The position numbers and the translations under genes were made by a program. Under the pieces are notes generated by a model, which saw only the letters and a program-made list of their open reading frames with translations, had not been told where the DNA came from and did no database searches. Below are positions 6,958 through 12,862 of a stretch of 26,501 nt of DNA, in pieces. Numbering within the stretch: position 1 is the first letter of the stretch; every line of letters begins with the position of its first letter. This DNA is from a virus: positions 1 through 26,501 of the IMG/VR virus record IMGVR_UViG_3300009172_000047; one strand, given 5' to 3'.

Positions 6958-8016
6958 ATGCCTCGTGATTTTAGAACACATATTAAAGAGTCTTTGTCTG
7001 GTGTATCTTATAAAGATGGTAGCCTTGGGCCTGGGTTAGATACCTATGTTCCAATCATTAATTTAAATGCACAATCAGAAAAACCATTAAAGAAATCCGA
7101 TTTAGATCAAATAGAGAAGTATGCAGATAGAATATTTGCATCTCTTGGTATTGACGTAGAGTTTACACGACATTTCTTAGACAGAGTAAATGATGCGAGA
7201 AACAATAAACAAATCACACCAGCAGAACTTACTAGACTATTCAAACAGTCACACAAGAAATTTGGTAAGACTATCGCACAACTAGGGCCTGATGCAGAAG
7301 CAGTTATCAATGATATGAAAACTGATATCAATATGCCGTTTGTATTAAACCTAAAGGGTGGAGAGTTAGAACTTGTTGCAAAGACAGTAATGAGAAAGAA
7401 AGATTTTAAAACCTCTGGGCCTAAGTTAAAGTTTGAAAGTTTTAATGAAGCAATGGAGTTTTTTCCAAAAGACTTACACCTTCAAATAACATTACCAGAA
7501 CCCAACACTGATCTGGATGAGGAAGTATTAAAATTAAAATCCCTTATGGCAAAAAGAACAGACAAAGATGAAGAGTCTATTGCTAACCATGATGAACAGA
7601 CTTATTATGCGATTGAGCAATATTTACTTGAACACGGTATGTCATTTCACGAAAATGAGATGATAGATATAGTTCAGCAGGCAAGACCAACAATCAAATA
7701 TTTTAAAGAAATTTTTGACTTAAAAAGACCTTTTGATCATGATAACGAAATTAAACCAATGGCAAGTACAACTAATAAAACTAAGAGTTATCCTAGTGGA
7801 CATGCAACACAATCTATGTTAGTTGCATTGTATATATCTAATAAATTTCCAGAACATAGAAAAGGTATCATTGAAGCTGCAAAAGAATGTGGATATGGTA
7901 GAGTTTTAGCTGGATTTCATTATTTACAAGATTATGTTGTCGGTAATTTACTTGCAGAAAAAATGTATATGATAATGAATAGAAGCGATTATGGTTTAGA
8001 GAATGATAAAAAGTGA
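6958..8016 (+). CDS. Capsid-targeted chimera: BrnT/RelE-like region plus PAP2 phosphatase
   Basis: A 352-residue protein. The start at 6958 is chosen because AGAGGA (6946-6951) is 6 nt away and the N-terminus MPRDFRTHIKE then fits a T4 capsid-targeting leader with an IxE cleavage site at 9-11. Residues about 60-155 (FTRHFLDRVNDARN, INMPFVLN, KTVMRKKDF) resemble a small BrnT/RelE-like fold found in marine phage proteins. Residues 245-330 carry all three signatures of type 2 phosphatidic-acid phosphatases: KX6RP (K250, R257, P258), PSGH (279-282) and RX5HX3D (R315, H321, D325). PAP2 enzymes remove phosphate via a His intermediate, usually from lipids, but soluble members act on other phosphates. 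There is no membrane segment, so a soluble enzyme delivered with the virion is plausible. It overlaps the radical SAM gene by 14 nt. Confidence 0.75.
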   Translation: MPRDFRTHIKESLSGVSYKDGSLGPGLDTYVPIINLNAQSEKPLKKSDLDQIEKYADRIFASLGIDVEFTRHFLDRVNDARNNKQITPAELTRLFKQSHKKFGKTIAQLGPDAEAVINDMKTDINMPFVLNLKGGELELVAKTVMRKKDFKTSGPKLKFESFNEAMEFFPKDLHLQITLPEPNTDLDEEVLKLKSLMAKRTDKDEESIANHDEQTYYAIEQYLLEHGMSFHENEMIDIVQQARPTIKYFKEIFDLKRPFDHDNEIKPMASTTNKTKSYPSGHATQSMLVALYISNKFPEHRKGIIEAAKECGYGRVLAGFHYLQDYVVGNLLAEKMYMIMNRSDYGLENDKK

Positions 8017-9067
8017 TATTAAAAAACTTCATATAGAACTTACTAATAGGTGTAATGCTGGATGTCCTCTTTGTGGAAGAACATCTAGTAGACCTAGTGG
8101 TGTTACAGAATTTATAGAGAACTCTGGTTGGATAGATTTGCAATTAGAGACTCTTAAAAAGATCCCTTGGGAAACTATGGAGCGTGTTAATTTTTGTGGT
8201 AATTATGGTGATCCAGCAATTCATCCCAAACTCATAGATATAGTAGAATACATAGAACAATTTGAATGTAAGATACATGTCGTAACAAATGGTTCTTTGC
8301 GAAATACAGAGTGGTGGACAAAACTTGCAAAAACCATGACAAGAAGAAAGAGTCATGTAAGATTTAGTATAGATGGGTTGAGAGATACAAATCATTTATA
8401 TAGAAGAAATACTAATTTTGATGCGATTATTAAAAATGCACAAACATTTATAGATAATGGTGGTAGAGCAGAGTGGGTATTTATAGCATTTCAACATAAC
8501 GAACATCAAATAGATGAGGCAAGAGAACTTGCAAAAAAGATGGGGTTTAAAAAATTTGAACTTAGAAGAAATAATCGTACCGTTTTAGAAGATGGTATAA
8601 TAAGAGAACCAAGAGTACCACCAGTAAAAAAGATTCAACAACAAATGTTAGATAAATTTGGTGGAACACCAAGTTATGTTCCACAAAATAATGAATTAAA
8701 GAAATGGACAGAATCAACTTGGGATGCATCTGGATCTGGAATATTGTGCCAATCACAAAAAAAAGAGGAATTATTTGTATCATGTGATGGAGATGTTTTA
8801 CCTTGTTGTTGGTGGGGTAATTATCAATTTGCATCTAAATACAATCCAAACCATGTTGGGCATAAAGCTAAACATGTACAAATTTTAAAAAACATGAAAA
8901 TAGATTTAAGAAAATATGATTGGGATGAGATAATAAATGAATATAAAAAACAAGGAGATTATATAGAATTACTATGGAGTAATGACCCAAAAAATAATAT
9001 AAGACAATGTTATTCACAGTGTGGTACACAAAAAAACTTGACCGCCAGAAGAAAAGAAACTTTATAA
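8003..9067 (+). CDS. Radical SAM enzyme with SPASM-like C-terminal cysteines
   Basis: This 354-residue protein has CNAGCPLC (C17, C21, C24), the CxxxCxxC motif that binds the 4Fe-4S cluster cleaving S-adenosylmethionine. GNYGDP (66-71) stands at the usual SAM-contact GGEP position. The C-terminal part carries C249, C261, C268, C269, C336 and C340, including CDGDVLPCC, as in SPASM/Twitch domains that hold auxiliary clusters in peptide- and carbohydrate-modifying enzymes. The start overlaps the PAP2 gene by 14 nt, so the two are translated together. Base composition is noticeably richer in AT than the genes before it, which may mean separate acquisition. The substrate is unknown. A virion protein, cell-envelope sugar or the nearby Cys-rich peptide are guesses. 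Confidence 0.82.
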   Translation: MIKSDIKKLHIELTNRCNAGCPLCGRTSSRPSGVTEFIENSGWIDLQLETLKKIPWETMERVNFCGNYGDPAIHPKLIDIVEYIEQFECKIHVVTNGSLRNTEWWTKLAKTMTRRKSHVRFSIDGLRDTNHLYRRNTNFDAIIKNAQTFIDNGGRAEWVFIAFQHNEHQIDEARELAKKMGFKKFELRRNNRTVLEDGIIREPRVPPVKKIQQQMLDKFGGTPSYVPQNNELKKWTESTWDASGSGILCQSQKKEELFVSCDGDVLPCCWWGNYQFASKYNPNHVGHKAKHVQILKNMKIDLRKYDWDEIINEYKKQGDYIELLWSNDPKNNIRQCYSQCGTQKNLTARRKETL

Positions 9068-9070
9068 ATA
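9063..9070 (+). promoter_or_regulatory. T4-type late promoter box TATAAATA
   Basis: An exact TATAAATA overlaps the stop codon of the radical SAM gene and lies 16 nt before the ATG of the spanin gene at 9087. GAGAGG lies between. This predicts a late start of transcription for the lysis cassette. Confidence 0.72.
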
Positions 9071-9086
9071 GTACGAGAGGTAAAAT

Positions 9087-9467
9087 ATGATAAAAGTATA
9101 TGGATTGTTAATAGTTATGGGTTTACTCGCTGGTGTGGGTTATGGTGCATATTATTACTACAATGACACACAACAGAGACTTGGTGTATTGCGTGATAGT
9201 AATGCAAAACTAGAAGTAGCAAACCAACAGAACCAAGAGACTATAAAAGCAATGACAGACAACTTTGAAAAACAAAGTAAATTGAATAAAGAATTATCTT
9301 CAAAGTTAATAGATGCAGAGAAATATGGTAATACACTTAGGAAAAAACTAAGTAAAATAGATTTACCAGCCGCATCTCTTAACAAACCAGAAGAAACACA
9401 AAAAAGGATAAATGATGCATCTCAAAAGGTTCTTGACATGTTTGAGTCTATTACTACTACTAAGTAG
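9087..9467 (+). CDS. Inner-membrane spanin candidate (Rz-like)
   Basis: A 126-residue protein with one N-terminal membrane segment (about residues 4-25, VYGLLIVMGLLAGVGYGAYYYY) is followed by a long charged coiled-coil region (28-95). This is the type II layout of i-spanins, which sit in the inner membrane and link through the periplasm to an outer-membrane lipoprotein to fuse the membranes at lysis. GAGAGG lies about 8 nt upstream, behind a late promoter. The 3' end overlaps a lipoprotein gene in another frame, the classic Rz/Rz1 arrangement, which is the main support for the call. Confidence 0.75.
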   Translation: MIKVYGLLIVMGLLAGVGYGAYYYYNDTQQRLGVLRDSNAKLEVANQQNQETIKAMTDNFEKQSKLNKELSSKLIDAEKYGNTLRKKLSKIDLPAASLNKPEETQKRINDASQKVLDMFESITTTK

Positions 9468-9783
9468 TTGTAGTTGGATGCCTGAAAAGGAAATAGTAAC
9501 TATTACTAAGGTTGTTAAACCAGTAATAGATGTAAAACCTATGCCTAAACCAGTTAAAATGCTTCCAGTTAAATTCTATGTGGTTACGGAAAAAAACTAC
9601 GAAGAGTTTAAAGAGAAGTTTACGAAAGAAAATGGTGATTACGTTTTTTATGCTATGTCTGTTCCATCATATGAGAACTTGGCATTAGACATGGCAGAGT
9701 TGAGAAGATATATTGAACAACAAAAAGAAATAATCATCTATTATCAGAAAGCTGTAACGGATGAACCAAAGGGAAAGGACTAA
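9415..9783 (+). CDS. Outer-membrane spanin candidate lipoprotein (Rz1-like)
   Basis: A 122-residue lipoprotein overlaps the i-spanin gene in another frame. Two ATGs lie at 9412 and 9415. AGGA (9405-9408) is 3 nt from the first and 6 nt from the second, favouring 9415. The sequence MHLKRF, a Leu-rich core and LLSSC form a lipoprotein signal with the lipid-modified Cys at residue 19. A Pro- and Lys-rich stretch (VKPVIDVKPMPKPVK) then resembles the proline-rich linker of o-spanins. The distal part has a helical region (about 80-112). It is longer than lambda Rz1 (60 residues) but o-spanins vary widely. The partner i-spanin overlaps it upstream. Confidence 0.75.
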   Translation: MHLKRFLTCLSLLLLLSSCSWMPEKEIVTITKVVKPVIDVKPMPKPVKMLPVKFYVVTEKNYEEFKEKFTKENGDYVFYAMSVPSYENLALDMAELRRYIEQQKEIIIYYQKAVTDEPKGKD

Positions 9784-9785
9784 CT

Positions 9786-10262
9786 ATGGGAAAGTTTAAT
9801 GGTAAATTAGTTGCTGAATTTACACCCCCTAAAAGTTGGGTTTTAGAAAAACAATTATCATTTGAAAGCGAAGAACTAAACGATGCTGATGTTGCAATTT
9901 TGTCACAGTGTGGCGCAAGTGTAGTCGATACTGGTAAAGGTACAGGCAGAGTATCATGTGGTAAAGGTATGAAAACTGACCTTGCCTCTGTTCCAAGAGC
10001 AATCTGGGCCTTTATTTCACCGTGGGATGTTGCAAGAGCAGCTGTAATCCACGATCATCTATATGCAAAACTTAGACATTTCTGGTGGCATGGTGGTGGT
10101 AAGGTAGATAAGAAAACATGGAAAAGAGCAAGGTATCTTTCAGATCGTGTATTCTTAGATGGTATGAAATCTGCTGAACCAGAGGTATCTAGTTTGAAAA
10201 TCTATGCCTCGTATTATGCAGTAAGAATGTTTGGAAGATGGCCTGCCTCTGCAAAAGAGTAG
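9786..10262 (+). CDS. DUF1353 family protein
   Basis: A 158-residue protein contains TDLASVPRAIW (about 64-74) followed by AAVIHDHLY (85-93), the two hallmark segments of the DUF1353 family widespread in tailed phages. Conserved Asp and His residues in these segments could be catalytic, and the gene is often found near lysis genes, but no function is established that I can cite. It begins 2 nt after the spanin stop, so it is in the lysis operon. No signal peptide is seen. Confidence 0.8.
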   Translation: MGKFNGKLVAEFTPPKSWVLEKQLSFESEELNDADVAILSQCGASVVDTGKGTGRVSCGKGMKTDLASVPRAIWAFISPWDVARAAVIHDHLYAKLRHFWWHGGGKVDKKTWKRARYLSDRVFLDGMKSAEPEVSSLKIYASYYAVRMFGRWPASAKE

Positions 10263-10319
10263 TGTCAAAATTCATATTTTGGTTTATGTCAAATTTAAGT
10301 GACTGTCAAAAGATTGACA
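10263..10319 (+). repeat. Three TGTCAAA direct repeats and a TGTCAA/TTGACA inverted repeat
   Basis: TGTCAAA occurs at 10263-10269, 10287-10293 and 10304-10310 in an 88-nt gap between genes. The third copy is the left arm of a perfect 6-bp inverted repeat with TTGACA at 10314-10319 and an AAGA loop. The late box TATAAATA follows 3 nt later. This could be an operator for a regulator acting on the 10351 gene, or a small hairpin. The TTGACA is not at -35 spacing to a recognisable -10 box. Confidence 0.45.
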
Positions 10320-10322
10320 ACT

Positions 10323-10330
10323 TATAAATA
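10323..10330 (+). promoter_or_regulatory. T4-type late promoter box TATAAATA
   Basis: An exact TATAAATA octamer lies 20 nt before the ATG at 10351 and is followed by GGAGAGG (10335-10341). It is placed like the other late boxes and predicts a late transcript for the membrane-protein cluster 10351-11813. Confidence 0.72.
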
Positions 10331-10350
10331 GTATGGAGAGGCGATTGTAA

Positions 10351-10755
10351 ATGGCAGAGATTTCAGATAATACTAATGTAGCAATGCCCATTAGAAATAT
10401 GGTGTCAATCATCATAGCAGTTGCAGTAGCAACTTGGGCTTATTTCGGTATCATAGAAAGACTAAATTCTATTGAAACGGAACAGACCTTGATGACATCT
10501 GATTTAGAAAAGAATACAGAGTTTCGTATTAAATGGCCTAGAGGTGATATGGGTTCTTTACCTGCTGATGCAGAACAATTTATGTTAATTGAGCATATTG
10601 CTGGACAGTTGGAAAAACTTACACAAAATATAGAAACCGGCAAGGCCCCTTATGATCAACAACAAAAACTAACTCTAGATTTTTATGAAACAAGAATTAA
10701 AAAACTAGAAGGAAATCTTGATAAATTAAAAGACAAGATTGGACAAATAAAATAG
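10351..10755 (+). CDS. Membrane-anchored conserved phage protein
   Basis: A 134-residue protein has a hydrophobic segment at about residues 17-36 (MVSIIIAVAVATWAYFGII) and then a charged helical part with heptad repeats near the C-terminus (about 105-134). The N-terminal NTNVAMPIRNMVSIIIAV resembles a family in marine T4-like phages whose members have been treated as virion or lysis proteins. It has its own late promoter and a good GGAGAGG ribosome binding site. One membrane span plus a coiled coil could make it a second spanin-like or anchoring protein. The role is inferred. Confidence 0.65.
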   Translation: MAEISDNTNVAMPIRNMVSIIIAVAVATWAYFGIIERLNSIETEQTLMTSDLEKNTEFRIKWPRGDMGSLPADAEQFMLIEHIAGQLEKLTQNIETGKAPYDQQQKLTLDFYETRIKKLEGNLDKLKDKIGQIK

Positions 10756-10765
10756 GAAGAAAGAG

Positions 10766-10990
10766 ATGGAAATTTTCAGTGGATTTGTATTGATGATGTT
10801 CATGTCTGGTGATATAAAACCAACAGAGTTCACACCTAGAGAAACACTAGGTGAGTGTTTGAAAGTAAAAAGAATAATAAAAAGAAACCAAGGTGCGAAT
10901 GGGCCTAGGTGGGTGTGTAAACAAGGTAAGTTACAAATAGAAAGAGTGGGTGATGACATACACCCAATTAAGATATTGGAGATTGAATAG
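10766..10990 (+). CDS. Small hypothetical phage protein with hydrophobic N-terminus
   Basis: A 74-residue protein begins MEIFSGFVLMMFMSGDIKP, a short hydrophobic stretch that could act as a signal or anchor. A basic region and two Cys (LGECLKVKR, WVCKQGKLQ) follow, and the residues around them resemble a small family in marine T4-like phages. The ribosome binding site is GGAAGA. Its stop (TAG 10988-10990) shares one base with the GTG start of the next gene. No function is recognised. The Cys pair may form a disulfide if the protein is exported. Confidence 0.6.
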   Translation: MEIFSGFVLMMFMSGDIKPTEFTPRETLGECLKVKRIIKRNQGANGPRWVCKQGKLQIERVGDDIHPIKILEIE

Positions 10991-11238
10991 TGTGGTTTTT
11001 CCTATTCAAAGCGATTGCTGGTGCAGTTATTGGAGATGCATCTGCCGAATGGTTTAAGAAAACTAAATTTGGATTGTGGTTTTATGCTAAAGTAGAAAGA
11101 GTATATAATTGGGCAGCGAAACGATATGATATTAAGATAGCGACAGTTGAAGAGAAACAGATGAAAAAATTCCCCAATCTCACAAAGAGGTTAAATAGAT
11201 TAGAGAGAGAATTAAATGAGCTTAGAAACAGAGGTTGA
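10990..11238 (+). CDS. Small membrane-associated phage protein (GTG start)
   Basis: An 82-residue protein starts with GTG at 10990, overlapping the previous stop by one base. GGAG (10979-10982) lies 7 nt upstream. The first 15 residues (MWFFLFKAIAGAVIG) are hydrophobic, a tryptophan- and tyrosine-rich region follows (FGLWFYAKVERVYNW), and the C-terminal third is a charged helix with Leu heptads (LTKRLNRLERELNEL). The pattern suggests peripheral or monotopic membrane binding and coiled-coil pairing. It overlaps the next coiled-coil gene by 23 nt. Function unknown; a lysis or virion-anchoring role is possible. Confidence 0.65.
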   Translation: MWFFLFKAIAGAVIGDASAEWFKKTKFGLWFYAKVERVYNWAAKRYDIKIATVEEKQMKKFPNLTKRLNRLERELNELRNRG

Positions 11239-11647
11239 AATCCTAAAAAAAGAGATATCTGATATCAAACAAATACATTTGAGATTAGATACAGCAATAA
11301 ACAAAATTTCAGATGTTTCTAACAGCATAAATCGTATGCTTGCTGTACACGAAGAGAAATTATCCAGACAAGAAGAAGAACAGACAGAATTAAATAAAGC
11401 GATAGAATCCAGAAGAAATGACTTTTCAGAACAGATACAACTTTTACATAAGAGGATATCTGATCAGAGTAGAGAAACAATGGATTTAATGTCTAAACAA
11501 CATACAGAACAAACAGAGAAGATTAATACATTAAAGAGTGATATTAACGACAGAGTGGGTGTTCTGGAGAAGTGGAGACATGTACTAATTGGTGGTTCTA
11601 TTGTTGCTGGTTTTATTTTACATAAGTTAATAAATTTAAATTTATAG
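11216..11647 (+). CDS. Coiled-coil protein with C-terminal membrane anchor
   Basis: A 143-residue protein is almost entirely charged heptad-repeat coiled coil (about residues 1-115). It ends with one hydrophobic segment (about 120-140, HVLIGGSIVAGFILHKLI), so it is a tail-anchored membrane protein facing the cytoplasm. It overlaps the previous gene by 23 nt. Similar small coiled-coil/tail-anchor proteins occur near lysis or tail genes in T4-like marine phages. There are no catalytic motifs. A regulator of lysis timing or a host-membrane effector are possibilities. Confidence 0.65.
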   Translation: MSLETEVEILKKEISDIKQIHLRLDTAINKISDVSNSINRMLAVHEEKLSRQEEEQTELNKAIESRRNDFSEQIQLLHKRISDQSRETMDLMSKQHTEQTEKINTLKSDINDRVGVLEKWRHVLIGGSIVAGFILHKLINLNL

Positions 11648-11654
11648 GAAAAAC

Positions 11655-11813
11655 ATGGCAGATTCTTTCGAGTTGCTCATCAAACTATGGCCCATATTAG
11701 TTGGGTTTGTTACATTGGTAATAGTACTTGCAAAGATGCATTACGCTATAATTGTACTTGGTGAGAAGGTTAAGACACTGTTTGAACTTTTTAATCAACA
11801 AAATTCAAAATAG
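11655..11813 (+). CDS. 52-residue membrane peptide, holin candidate
   Basis: ATG 11655 to TAG 11811-11813 encodes 52 residues behind AGGA. Residues about 8-36 (LLIKLWPILVGFVTLVIVL, then MHYAIIVLG) are hydrophobic enough for one long or two short membrane spans, followed by a short charged tail. It closes the membrane-protein cluster that begins with the spanins. The T4-type lysozyme at 26049 lacks a signal sequence and needs a holin, and this is one of the best small candidates in the window. The stop codon is part of a 15-nt sequence shared with the promoter at 21872. The holin function is inference. Confidence 0.6.
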   Translation: MADSFELLIKLWPILVGFVTLVIVLAKMHYAIIVLGEKVKTLFELFNQQNSK

Positions 11814-11816
11814 TAC

Positions 11817-11845
11817 TTGACTCTGCATAGTTTTTGGTGTATAGT
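11817..11845 (+). promoter_or_regulatory. Sigma70-type promoter TTGACT-N17-TATAGT
   Basis: TTGACT (11817-11822) and TATAGT (11840-11845) are separated by exactly 17 nt, a near-consensus host sigma70 promoter. The predicted start of transcription, about 7 nt after the -10 box, falls at about 11852, which is the A of the primase ATG. The -35 region shares 15 identical bases (11807-11821) with the promoter at 21872. Confidence 0.78.
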
Positions 11846-11851
11846 CATACT

Positions 11852-12862
11852 ATGTTCAATGAAATTAAATACGTCAATATTATATCTAGCCAATTATCAC
11901 AGTTTAAAAAGAAGGGGGATTTTCTCTGGAATTTTAGATGTCCATATTGTGGCGATTCTCATAAATCTACAACTAAAGCAAGAGGTTTCATATTCCGTAA
12001 GGAACAAAACCTTGTGTACAAGTGTCACAACTGTGGGGTTGGAAAAAGTTTAAAAAATTTCCTATCTTTTGTCGATGAGAGCGTTCATAAAGACTATATA
12101 CTAGAGACTTACAAAAAGACTCCAGACAAAGAAGAGTATGATATAGGTAAGTTCCAAAAACCTAAGTTTATGAGGAGAACTAAAGAGGGTATGCCTCCTC
12201 TGACTAAACTTAAAAAGATTTCTCAACTTGGATTTAATCATCCAGTTAAGAGATGGGTAGAAAGTCGTAAGATACCCACTAATAAACATTTTGAATTGTT
12301 TTATGCACCTAAGTTTTTTACATGGGTTAATACTTTAATTCCTAATAAGTTTTCATCTTTAGGTGGAGACCACCCACGGTTGGTCATTCCATTCTTTGAT
12401 GAAGAAAATAATATGTTTGCTCTACAAGGAAGAGCATTTGGTAATGAGACACCTAAGTATATCACTATCAGTTTGAATGAAGATAAGGATAATATATATG
12501 GACTGCACCAACTACAAAAAAATAAATTAACTTATGTAGTTGAAGGCCCCATAGATAGTTTGTTCTTAGATAACTGTATTGCTGTTGCTGGTGCTGATTT
12601 TACGAAGTTAGACAAAGACAATAAAGTAATTATATTTGATAATGAAAGACGAGGCATTGAGATACTAAAAAGAATTAGAAAGATAATAGATTTGGATTAC
12701 AAAGTTGTTTTGTGGCCAGATAATGTACGAGAGAAGGATATAAACGATATGATACTAGCAGGACGGACAAAAGAAGAAATCACGAAAATAATTAAGGATA
12801 ACACATATCAAGGTTTGACCGCTAAGATCAAATTTTCTCAATGGAGTAAACAAAATGTCTAA
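11852..12862 (+). CDS. DNA primase (Zn finger plus TOPRIM)
   Basis: A 336-residue protein with an N-terminal Zn-binding domain (C30, C33 in CPYCGD; C58, C61 in CHNCG) and a TOPRIM catalytic domain (VVEGPID with E231; IFDNE with D263; the KDIND motif at 295-299). Together these define DnaG/gp61-type primases, which lay down RNA primers for lagging-strand DNA synthesis with the replicative helicase. The frame extends upstream to a TTG at 11834, but that lies inside the promoter. ATG 11852 gives the usual start MFNEIKYVNIIS and has no Shine-Dalgarno, so the mRNA may be leaderless. It overlaps nrdA by 8 nt, linking primer synthesis with nucleotide supply. Confidence 0.9.
   Translation: MFNEIKYVNIISSQLSQFKKKGDFLWNFRCPYCGDSHKSTTKARGFIFRKEQNLVYKCHNCGVGKSLKNFLSFVDESVHKDYILETYKKTPDKEEYDIGKFQKPKFMRRTKEGMPPLTKLKKISQLGFNHPVKRWVESRKIPTNKHFELFYAPKFFTWVNTLIPNKFSSLGGDHPRLVIPFFDEENNMFALQGRAFGNETPKYITISLNEDKDNIYGLHQLQKNKLTYVVEGPIDSLFLDNCIAVAGADFTKLDKDNKVIIFDNERRGIEILKRIRKIIDLDYKVVLWPDNVREKDINDMILAGRTKEEITKIIKDNTYQGLTAKIKFSQWSKQNV

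Noticed and set aside
11834-11851. TTG start for primase at 11834
   Set aside because: It lies inside the promoter between the -35 and -10 boxes.
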